A stretch of DNA of 64,000 bases, from the NCBI RefSeq assembly GCF_022808175.1, contig NZ_JALGBX010000016.1:153845-217844 (forward strand), written 5' to 3'. The first letter of the stretch is position 1. Each line of letters opens with the position of its first letter. The position numbers and the translations under genes are program-made. The notes under the pieces were generated by a model, which saw nothing but the letters and a program-made list of their open reading frames with translations, was not told where the DNA came from and made no database searches. The stretch comes from Streptomyces sp. AP-93. GTDB lineage: Bacteria; Actinomycetota; Actinomycetes; Streptomycetales; Streptomycetaceae. Below are positions 45,176-52,614 of this stretch, piece by piece.

Positions 45176-46200
45176 TCGACCTCCTCGTGGTGGGCGGCGG
45201 CCCCGCGGGCCTGGCCACCGCGATCCACGGAGCGCTCGCCGGGCTCGACGTCGTGGTCGCCGAACCGCGTCCCGCGCCCATCGACAAGGCCTGCGGAGAG
45301 GGCCTGATGCCGGGCGCGGTGCGCGCGTTGGAGGCGCTGGGCGTGGAGGTGCCCGGCTGGCCACTGCGCGGCATCCGCTACGTGGACGCCGCCGGCGAAC
45401 GGCACGCCGAAGCGGTGTTCCAGGCGGGCCACGGCCTCGGCGCGCGCCGCACCGTGCTGCACGAGGCACTCGCCGCCCGGGCCGCCCAGCTGGGCATCCC
45501 GATCGTCCCGCGCCGTGTTCGCCGGGTGAGCCAGAATGACGCGTACGTCATGGCGGACGGGATGGCCGCCCGCTATCTCGTGGGAGCGGACGGACTGCAC
45601 TCGCCGACCCGGCGAGCGCTCGGGCTGGGCGTGCGCCCGGCCGGGCAGCGGCAGCCTCCGCGGTACGGACTGCGGCGCCACTACGCCGTCGAGCCGTGGA
45701 GCGACCTGGTGGAGGTGCACTGGTCGGCCGACTGCGAGGCGTACGTCACCCCGCTGGACCGGCACCAGGTCGGTATCGCCGTCCTGACATCCGAACAGCT
45801 CCCGTACGACGCCCAACTGGCCCGATTCCCGCTGTTGGTCTCCCGGCTCGGCACGGCCGACCGGACCCCTGTCCGAGGCGCGGGTCCGCTCCGCCAGCAG
45901 GCCCGCTCCCGGGTAGCCGGGCGGGTCCTGTTCGTGGGCGACGCCGCCGGGTACGTCGACGCGCTGACGGGCGAGGGCCTCGCCCTCGCCCTGACGGCCG
46001 CCGGCGAACTCGTGCGCTGCCTGCTCGAGGAACGGCCGCAGGCGTACGAACACGCGTGGTGCCGACTGTCGCGCAGTTACCGGCTCCTGACGACGTCCCT
46101 GCTGTGGGTGCGGAACCAGCCCCGGCTGGCTCCGCACATCACCCCGGCCGCGGCCCGCTTCCCCAGCCTGTTCCAGCACGCAGTGAACCTGCTGGCGTGA
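45172..46200 (+). CDS. FAD-dependent monooxygenase/oxidoreductase (SrsC-like)
   Basis: A 342-residue flavoprotein starting at a GTG that overlaps the methyltransferase stop. It has the Rossmann FAD motif VVGGGPAGLATAIHGALAGLDVVVAE, a CGEGLMPGAVRALE loop as in geranylgeranyl-reductase-type enzymes, YLVGADGLHSPTRRAL, and the second FAD motif VLFVGDAAGYVDALTGEG. It probably hydroxylates the polyketide-derived ring, allowing quinone formation; reduction of a prenyl side chain is the alternative. It is the last gene of the operon. Confidence 0.9.
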   Translation: MIDLLVVGGGPAGLATAIHGALAGLDVVVAEPRPAPIDKACGEGLMPGAVRALEALGVEVPGWPLRGIRYVDAAGERHAEAVFQAGHGLGARRTVLHEALAARAAQLGIPIVPRRVRRVSQNDAYVMADGMAARYLVGADGLHSPTRRALGLGVRPAGQRQPPRYGLRRHYAVEPWSDLVEVHWSADCEAYVTPLDRHQVGIAVLTSEQLPYDAQLARFPLLVSRLGTADRTPVRGAGPLRQQARSRVAGRVLFVGDAAGYVDALTGEGLALALTAAGELVRCLLEERPQAYEHAWCRLSRSYRLLTTSLLWVRNQPRLAPHITPAAARFPSLFQHAVNLLA

Positions 46201-46260
46201 CCACCAGCCGGACCGGGCGCAGTCCCCTCGGCCTCCTCCCCGACCTCTGCGGACGGAGAG

Positions 46261-46830
46261 TCACTTCCCGTCGGTGATGTAGTAGTCGTCCTTGAGGTAT
46301 TCCAGGACGTAGCTGCCGAGGTCTTCCTCGGAGAAGGTGGCGGAGGACCTGACCGCTTCGAGCGGCATCTCGATCGTGTCGAGTGTGCGCACCTGAACGC
46401 GCTGCGGATCCACCGTCGCGGTGCGCAGGGCCTTCTTCTGCGCGGGTGAAATCATCTGGAACACGATCGCGTACGTCGTCGTGCACGGACCGAACCCCTG
46501 GTCCTCTGCCTTCTTCGCGCCTGGCCCGGCCACCTCGCAGACCGTGCCGATGTCCTCACGACCGAGTCCGTGGAGGTACTGCTCGTACCGCTGGATCGCG
46601 CGCTCCTTCGTCCTGGGCGCGGGCAGGTCAGCGCTCACAGCGGCCGAAGGCTGCTCGGTTCCGGCGGATGCGGACGGCGTGCCCGACGGTGCGTTCGCCG
46701 GTGTGGACGCGGACTGCCGCGAAGGTTTCGCCTCGGCCCTCTCCTTCGCTTCGTCCGGACCGCACCCGCACGTCGTCAGCGCCACGCATGCGGTTACCGC
46801 TGCCACGCTCACCATCGCCCGCGACTTCAT
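46261..46830 (-). CDS. Secreted lipoprotein of unknown function
   Basis: The 189-residue protein has a signal and lipobox (VALTTCGCG, Cys at about 21), a Ser/Pro/Ala-rich linker (~35-70) and a compact C-terminal domain (~75-189: ERAIQRYEQYLHGLGREDIGTVCEVAGPGA and a Tyr-rich end YVLEYLKDDYYITDG). Two cysteines in the domain may pair. I do not recognise the domain. GGAGGGGATC precedes the ATG. It is convergent with the FAD oxidoreductase and stands alone. Confidence 0.8.
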   Translation of the reverse strand: MKSRAMVSVAAVTACVALTTCGCGPDEAKERAEAKPSRQSASTPANAPSGTPSASAGTEQPSAAVSADLPAPRTKERAIQRYEQYLHGLGREDIGTVCEVAGPGAKKAEDQGFGPCTTTYAIVFQMISPAQKKALRTATVDPQRVQVRTLDTIEMPLEAVRSSATFSEEDLGSYVLEYLKDDYYITDGK

Positions 46831-47062
46831 CAGATCCCCTCCGCCAGCCGACTGCCCATCAAGGACTCACGCGCGATCACGCCGGACGGTTCCCGACCCC
46901 CGACCCGCTGTTCACATGAGGCCTTCCCTCCTCCCCGCGGTCGTGTCGATTCGATCTTCGTGAGCATGCGGCGTGAGCACAGGGCAGCGAACCCGAGCGC
47001 TCTCGTAACAGGGCGTCGGGCCAGACTTCCAGGAGAAGCCGTGACGAATGTCCGCACGGGAG

Positions 47063-47644
47063 TCAGTCCGGAGTGCGCAGCCCCGACAGGAGCCGGTCGA
47101 GCGCCTGCTCGGCGGCTTGGGGATCTCCGCCCCGCGCGATCCAGAGCGCAGCCTCGTTCATCGCCCCGGACAGCAGCCGCGCCAGGGGCTCCACCGGCTG
47201 ACCTGCGATAATCCCGGCTGCTACGAGCGCGGTCAGAGCGTCCGCGAGGTGGCGTGCGGAGGACTCCTCGTCCATGGTCCGCCACTCGTCCCACCCGAGC
47301 ACGGTCGGCGCATCGACCAGCACGATCTGCCGGACCGCCGGGTCGGTCCCCGCGGCCAGGAAGGCCCGGCAGCCGGCTCGCAGCTGCTCCCACAGGTCCC
47401 CGTGCCGCTCCGCCGCAGTCGCGACCCGCTCCCCCAGTTCCTGCTGGAGCTCGGCGACGACGGCGCGGAACAGCCCCGCCTTGCTGTCGAAGTGGTAGTA
47501 GGCGGCCCCCTTGGTGACCCCAGCGGCGCGCGCCACCTCGGCCAGCACCACCTTGTGGTACCCGTCCGCGGCGAACCTGCGCTGCCCTTCGGCCAGCAGG
47601 GCACGCCGCGTGGCCGCCCGCTGCTCCGCCCGGTTGACCGCCAT
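47063..47644 (-). CDS. TetR-family transcriptional repressor
   Basis: From the ATG at 47644 the protein has 193 residues, with a TetR helix-turn-helix at ~10-55 (TRRALLAEGQRRFAADGYHKVVLAEVARAAGVTKGAAYYHFDSKAGLFRAVV) and a ligand-binding helical domain after it. It is divergent from a glyoxalase-fold gene, with two matching operators in the 98-base gap, so it is expected to repress both itself and that gene. GGGTGG lies eight bases before the chosen start; ATG at 47665 would add seven residues. Confidence 0.93.
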   Translation of the reverse strand: MAVNRAEQRAATRRALLAEGQRRFAADGYHKVVLAEVARAAGVTKGAAYYHFDSKAGLFRAVVAELQQELGERVATAAERHGDLWEQLRAGCRAFLAAGTDPAVRQIVLVDAPTVLGWDEWRTMDEESSARHLADALTALVAAGIIAGQPVEPLARLLSGAMNEAALWIARGGDPQAAEQALDRLLSGLRTPD

Positions 47645-47668
47645 CGCGAGCACCACCCTTTCCATTTC

Positions 47669-47685
47669 GCATACCGAGGGTATGC
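47669..47685. promoter_or_regulatory. TetR operator 1 (GCATACC-GAG-GGTATGC)
   Basis: A perfect 7-bp inverted repeat 25 bases upstream of the TetR start. Its centre is 32 bases, about three helical turns, from that of operator 2. Confidence 0.8.
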
Positions 47686-47701
47686 TAGCCCCAACGGTTC
47701 A

Positions 47702-47716
47702 CATACCCAGGGTATG
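47702..47716. promoter_or_regulatory. TetR operator 2 (CATACCC-A-GGGTATG)
   Basis: A perfect 7-bp inverted repeat 26 bases before the glyoxalase-fold gene start, sharing the CATACC/GGTATG arms with operator 1. The flanks mirror each other as well (TATGC followed by G/T and AAATGGAA on both outer sides). Confidence 0.8.
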
Positions 47717-47741
47717 CTAAATGGAACGAGGGACCTCTGCC

Positions 47742-48212
47742 ATGACGAACGACCCCACGACGATGCCCGCACCCAAGCTCGGCGGCTTCTACCCGGTGCT
47801 CGCCACGCGGGACGTGGCAACCTCCCGCGACTTCTACATCCGCCACCTCGGGTTCGAGGTCACCTTCGAGGCGGACTGGTACGTCAGCCTGCGCCGCCCC
47901 GACGCCCCCCAGTACGAGCTGGCCCTCCTCGACTACGCCCACCCGACCGTCCCCGAGAGCCACCGAGTCGCACTCCAGGGCGGCTTGCTGCTGAACTTCG
48001 AAGTGGACGACGTGGACTGCGAGCACCAGCGCCTCGTCACGGAGGCCGGCCTGACCGAAGTACTGCCCCTGCGCACCGAGGAGTTCGGCCAGCGCCACTT
48101 CATCGTCGCCGCTCCCGACGGCGTACTGATCGACGTCATCACCGTCGTCCCGCCCAGCGAGGAGTACGCGGCCCAGTACACCTCCCACGCCGCCGACCAC
48201 GGAAAGGATTGA
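47742..48212 (+). CDS. Glyoxalase/bleomycin-resistance (VOC) fold protein
   Basis: The 156-residue protein has a VOC domain: GFYPVLATRDVATSRDFYIRHLGFEVTFEADWYVSLRRP, YELALLDYAHPTVPES, LLLNFEVDDVDCEHQRLV and FIVAAPDGVLIDVITVV. VOC proteins are metal-dependent isomerases, dioxygenases or drug-binding resistance proteins. Under direct control of an adjacent TetR repressor, a detoxifying or resistance role is likely, ligand unknown. ATG at 47742 follows GAGGG by nine bases; an in-frame ATG at 47721 sits against the operator and is less likely. Confidence 0.9.
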   Translation: MTNDPTTMPAPKLGGFYPVLATRDVATSRDFYIRHLGFEVTFEADWYVSLRRPDAPQYELALLDYAHPTVPESHRVALQGGLLLNFEVDDVDCEHQRLVTEAGLTEVLPLRTEEFGQRHFIVAAPDGVLIDVITVVPPSEEYAAQYTSHAADHGKD

Positions 48213-49081
48213 GCCCCATGCCCAGAACACCACCGGGGGCACCACCAGGAACGAAGGCCCGACCCCGCTCCCGCTCGGGCGCTCGCCTAGCAAGAGCTCT
48301 CCGAGCCTTGCGCCAGCAGCAGTTCGGCATACTGGCGAGCGTCAGGAGTACCGGCCACCCGAACATGTCGACCGCCCTCTCGACGCCCTCCTCAGCGCGG
48401 GGTGGGACCGGCTCGGGGCGACCGGCAGCCCAACACACATTTCCGGCGACGCCGTGAGAGCGGCCCTGGAACCGGAGGGGCCATCGGCGCCCTGGTCGCG
48501 GCTTATGCCGAGCCGCACGGGCGTGGAGCGGGCGCTCGGGTCCGTCTCCGCCCAAGACCCTGGCGACATGGTGCCCGACGCAGGGTGACAGGGCAGCGGT
48601 GCTTCCACCTCCTCCGACTCCACTCGACGCCCTCCAGCCTCTCCCAACTACGGTGGGCGAGGTCCTGCGCCAAGACGAGGGCATCGGCCGTTGATAGGGG
48701 GATACACGGCGCGAAGTCGTTCTTGCAGGCACTGCCGCCATACGGAAGCGAAGCCGGCCCCTCCGGAACCTGGGCGCAGGGCCTCTTCCCACGCGGAACC
48801 GCCTGCCGCCGCGCACCGCCGCCGCACTCGCCGTGACCGGGAACGGATCGCCTGGACATCCAGGATCGGAGGCGCCCTGGACCCACTGTGGATCCCGTCA
48901 TCCGCCACATCCCTGAAGCTCAGGACGCGGAAGGAATTCAGGGACAGAATCCACTGGCTGCCAGGGGATTGTGACGCCTCCTGTCGGGCCGGAGCCGCAG
49001 CCCCCACACCCAGGCGCATCCCCTCCCGTCCACACGCCCCCGCTTCTTCTGCAAAGCTATGTACGCCCTATAGGAGGCACC
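48213..49081. other. Gene-poor region with degenerate coding traces
   Basis: A plus-strand frame near 48340-48560 reads EYRPPEHVDRPLDALLSAGW, LGATGSPTHISGDAVRAALE before losing frame; it has coding-like bias but no start or known family. The rest holds nothing I can support. Confidence 0.35.
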
Positions 49082-49312
49082 ATGTCTGATGTCACGCCCG
49101 ACCCGTCCACTCAGGTATCCGGGGCAAGCATCTCGGGGAACGATGTGTCCCTCGCCGATGGAAGCGAGAGCTTCACCATCACTGGTGGGGCACTCGTAGG
49201 ATCCTTCGAGGATGGCGACATCACCGAGACGACCAGCGGGACTGTCGGCATGGTTGACCTGAAACTCGACGACAGCGTCTTCGACACAAGCGGCGAGACT
49301 GAGACCGCATAG
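49082..49312 (+). CDS. Small acidic Ser/Thr/Gly/Asp-rich protein, unknown
   Basis: The 76-residue product follows a near-perfect ribosome-binding site (TAGGAGGCACC then ATG). It has one basic residue (a Lys in VDLKLDD), about 15 acidic residues, and alternating beta-prone stretches (ASISGNDVSLADG, SFTITGGALVGSFEDGD, TVGMVDLKLDDSVFDTSG). No signal peptide, no cysteine and no hydrophobic helix is present. Its GC content is visibly lower than that of neighbouring genes, suggesting acquisition. I do not recognise the family. A ribosomal peptide precursor is unlikely without Cys or modifying enzymes nearby. Confidence 0.65.
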   Translation: MSDVTPDPSTQVSGASISGNDVSLADGSESFTITGGALVGSFEDGDITETTSGTVGMVDLKLDDSVFDTSGETETA

Positions 49313-50039
49313 CGGAACTATGTGAGTACTACACGCGGTTACAACCCTTTCGGCACCCCGGAGGGTGGGTGCTCATGGGCGGTGCAGTCACCGCGCACTG
49401 CCTCAGGACGCCTGCGGCCACCCCGAGCAGGTGCGTGGTGCACTGGCAGAGCTGCTCGTGAGAGTCGGGCACTCAGACATCGCCCTCAACAAGCACTGGA
49501 AGTGATCTCCATTGAGAGCACCTCACCGACTCGTGACACGCGGGCCAGGGGGCTTCCACCGTCCAGGCGGCCATTCATTGTCTGCTGGCCGATCTGCTCG
49601 CCGTCCTGGACACTCCGGCTCCGCTGTAGCTGCGTGAACGGTCTCACCCGTCACCAGGCGGGCCGTCAGGCCCGGTGGTCGCCGAGGCTGCCTTGGTGCC
49701 GGGTATCCCGAGAAGCTTGTGGGTGGCGGGGCACTTCACGGCCTTCGGCAAGCCACTGCCGCTCTACTGCATCGTAGATCGGTGTCTGTGATGCCTGCCA
49801 GAACTCCTGCGGCAGGCGAGCGGGCCACGGACGCCGCGGAAGCGGAACGGTTCTCTGGTCCATACCGATACAACGATGTGGCTCGGCTCGGCGTGGCGGT
49901 GCGTGACCATTCTGGGATGACGACGGCCCCGCCTCCGGGCAAGGTGGCGGGGCGGTAGCACGGATCCCGGCCCGTGGGGGTGGCCGACCGGGTGGCGCGT
50001 GTCACCATCTCAACGAGCGGGTGCCCCGCGACACGCGGC
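49313..50039. other. Intergenic region without a supported gene
   Basis: Only weak frames occur. A leftward stretch at about 49670-49860 (IYDAVERQWLAEGREVPRHP) has some coding flavour but no identifiable family or start. Confidence 0.4.
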
Positions 50040-50324
50040 TTACGCCATCAGGCGTGTAGGCGGCTGCGAGGGTCGGTCCTGCTCATCGGCGCTGTCGTCA
50101 TTGAACCAGTAGTCGCCGGCGGCCAGATACCGGAAGGGGCGAGTGCTCTTGATGGGTAGGGGAAGCGCAACGGCTCGCTTCCCGACTTCGCTCGGAGTGA
50201 GGGCGTGGCCGCCAAGCTGCCAGTCTTTGAAGTCGCCAATCGTGCTGGCGGGCCCAGTAGGTCCGTCGGCGGGAGGGACGCAAGTCACCTTCATGGGGTC
50301 CTTGCGCTGCGTGCGCTGCAGCAT
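50040..50324 (-). CDS. Isoamylase early-set (CBM48-like) domain protein
   Basis: The 94-residue protein is one glycogen-binding early-set domain: KVTCVPPADGPTGPASTIGDF, DWQLGGHALTPSEVGKRAVALPLP, and the FRYLAAGDYWFNDDSADE end that marks this Streptomyces family. GDFKDW takes the place of the more usual GDFNDW. It lacks any catalytic domain, so it probably binds alpha-glucan or acts as an accessory subunit. The ATG at 50324 follows GGAGC by nine bases; alternative ATG at 50330. No carbohydrate genes are adjacent. Confidence 0.75.
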   Translation of the reverse strand: MLQRTQRKDPMKVTCVPPADGPTGPASTIGDFKDWQLGGHALTPSEVGKRAVALPLPIKSTRPFRYLAAGDYWFNDDSADEQDRPSQPPTRLMA

Positions 50325-50521
50325 GGCCATCGGCTCCAGACAGTTTTGGCGGGTGAGATGGGACCATCCTGTGCACCGGACCGGGAACCTGCCAACGGCG
50401 CCTCCAAGCAGGCTTGGCAGATCACCCTCCCGACACGATACGTGCCACACATGATGCGGAGCGTGACCTTTCGTGTCAGCGTGAAGGTTAGGAAAACCCC
50501 GTATCAAGAGGAGTCACCGTC

Positions 50522-50719
50522 ATGGGCGGTCAGCAGGACAAGCGCCAGGAGCCGGGCAGGGGCAGCGAGAAGCAGCAGCGCCGGCAGCGCCCCGGCCAGG
50601 ACCCGCTACACCCCGAGCCCGTTACCCCGTCCCGCGGCCAGCGGCCCGAGGAGATGGAGCGGCGCCGCGAGGAAGATCTGCTCCGCGACGAGTACGACTC
50701 ACGCGTCAACGACTTCTGA
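50522..50719 (+). CDS. Small hydrophilic protein, unknown
   Basis: A 65-residue, Gln/Arg/Glu/Pro-rich polypeptide, without Cys or hydrophobic stretches and probably disordered except for a short charged helix (EEMERRREEDLLRDEYDSRVNDF). A good GAGGAG ribosome-binding site eight bases before the ATG and a strong terminator directly after the stop argue that it is a real, independently expressed gene. Function unknown. Confidence 0.7.
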   Translation: MGGQQDKRQEPGRGSEKQQRRQRPGQDPLHPEPVTPSRGQRPEEMERRREEDLLRDEYDSRVNDF

Positions 50720-50742
50720 ACGGGGCGGAACCCCACGCACGC

Positions 50743-50781
50743 AGAGCCCGGCCGGACCCGTAGTCACCCCGGCCGGGCTCT
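50743..50781 (+). terminator. Hairpin terminator after the small hydrophilic protein gene
   Basis: A perfect 13-bp stem, AGAGCCCGGCCGG pairing with CCGGCCGGGCTCT, with a 13-base loop, 24 bases after the stop codon. Confidence 0.8.
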
Positions 50782-52394
50782 GTCCCGTCTGAACCCGGCC
50801 GGCTGGGGGACGTGTCCGACCGCCTGTCGACCGAAACACTGCGTACGGCTTGCGACCCCCGCCGACCATGGGAAGTGCTACCCCACCTCGCCTCTCTCGG
50901 GCCTCCACCGGTTCTTTCGAGCACGTCGTTCTCACCACCAGCCGCACGAATGCGAGGTCACCCAGAAGGATCACGGCGAGGCCGTCTCCGACGCTCTGAC
51001 CCGCGACGGCGCCCGTGAACTGATCGACGCCCTCGCCGAGGCGCAGTGGCTCCGCGATCGCACAACACTGAGCGGCCGCCGGGCCGACGCCAACGCGCTG
51101 CGACATCCGCCGCCGGTTGACTCCCGCTCGGTGGCCGTGAGAGGGGAATCTGAAAGCTCAGTCCACCAAGAAGCTTCGCGTTCATCTCCCCCAGCACGCG
51201 CAGCCGCGTCCTTCAGATCTGGACCTCCTCACGAAGTGGACACTCGCCCGCTAGCAGTTCGCAGCCCCGCCGCCGCCCTCCGATACAGGATCATGGAAGC
51301 GCGGCGCGGGGGTTTTGACGAGCTGCGCACATGGACCGCACGGTCCGCCATCACCAAGCGGCGTTCCGATCCCATCGACCTCAAGCTTCGCCGGGGTCGA
51401 CTGGCTGACCATCTGCCGCAAGCTCGCGGCGGATCCCGCGATCAACAGCTACGGCATCGCCTACCCGCAGGGGTACGGCATCGAGGTGGACCGGCGCGGC
51501 GCCGAGGCGACAGTCGCCTGATTGAACTCGCCTGCAAAGACGTAGCGAAGGCGCTCGCGGAGCGCAGCACCGTGCTGGAAGAGAGCGCCGATGAGCTGCG
51601 CAAGCTACGGCGTGCAAGCATCGATAGGGCGCCTGACCGGCGAAAACTTCCTACGGGAAGCGCTGTCGCGAGGGTCCGGCCGTACCCGTATTCACCGCTC
51701 CGAAGGGCACGGATGGGGCACGCCCCCCGGACACCTGGGGCGTCAGCGGATCCGACGTCCTCGCTGTGGCTGGACGATCCCCGCTGCTGTCGTGTTGCGA
51801 TGTCGCTTTGCGCACGGGATCGGGCTGTCGAGCGCATCATGGAGCAGTCGTTTGCCGCGGCGAGCGGCGGTGACCGAAGACTGCGAAGCCAGGGTCGAAG
51901 ACGTCGGTGGACCGGGCCGTGCAGGCTCGGCGCGGGCCGGTGGCGGCTTCATGGTTGGCATGCGTATCCGGATCGAAGCGGTCGACCTGCCCGCCCGGGG
52001 CACCGGGCGATGGCAGTGCGGGGTACCGCAACGTCCAGGTTGCCGTGCAGCGCCGCGATCGCCCAGATGAACTCCTCGACCCCGGGCGACGCCGCGTCCG
52101 CGACTTGGACCCTGGAGTGCACCACGACCGTCTCGTCCTGCGGCATCAATGTGAAGGGCCCGTATGTGCAGGGCCGTCGGCGGTCGGTTCATCTACCTGT
52201 CATGGGCGCGGTCGACGAAGCGGGTGCCTTCACGATGTTCCGCCGCGCCAAGCTCATGATCGATGGCCTTCCTGCCGAGGTTCTCGACACTGCTGCGCAA
52301 ACGGGGCTGCTGGTCGGCTCTCTCGGCCTGGATGCCCGCCGAGCCGGGCATCATCACCACGGGGGCCACAGCAGCGAAGGGAAGCCGGCAGGCC
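50782..52394. other. Decayed region with coding remnants
   Basis: Fragments with coding character but no intact gene. Plus strand 50946-51120 reads TQKDHGEAVSDALTRDG, LIDALAEAQWLRDRTTLSG, like the winged-helix tail of plasmid or phage primase-type proteins. Plus strand 51395-51521 reads GVDWLTICRKLAADPAINSY, GIAYPQGYGIEVDRRGAEAT, a family I do not recognise. Nothing else between them is supportable. Confidence 0.4.
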
Positions 52395-52412
52395 ATGTTG
52401 ATCCCCGAGCCG

Positions 52413-52555
52413 ATGGACCGGCAGGCGGTGTACGACGAGTACGAGCGAGCCCGCCGCACCTTTCACCAGCTGCTCGACCCCGCGTCCGAGGAGAATCTGG
52501 TCCGGCCTAGCGACGGCACCAAGTGGACCAACGGGCAGCTGTTGTGGCACGTGGG
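52413..52555 (+). pseudogene. DinB-family protein N-terminal remnant
   Basis: MDRQAVYDEYERARRTFHQL, NLVRPSDGTKWTNGQLLWHV: the first two helices and the DGTxWTNxxLLWHM motif of a DinB-like four-helix protein. The homology stops abruptly after LLWHV at about 52550. The 110 residues that should follow are replaced by the end of the convergent SdrD-type gene, indicating a deletion or recombination junction. Confidence 0.62.
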
Positions 52556-52614
52556 GTCGGGGCGGAGTCGCCGCCACTCGTGTGGGCATAAGTGGCGGCG
52601 ACCGGCGGGCTGGG

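Noticed and set aside
49082..49312. Ribosomally made modified peptide (RiPP) precursor
   Set aside because: No cysteine, no leader/core pattern and no maturation enzyme nearby; kept only as an unknown small protein.
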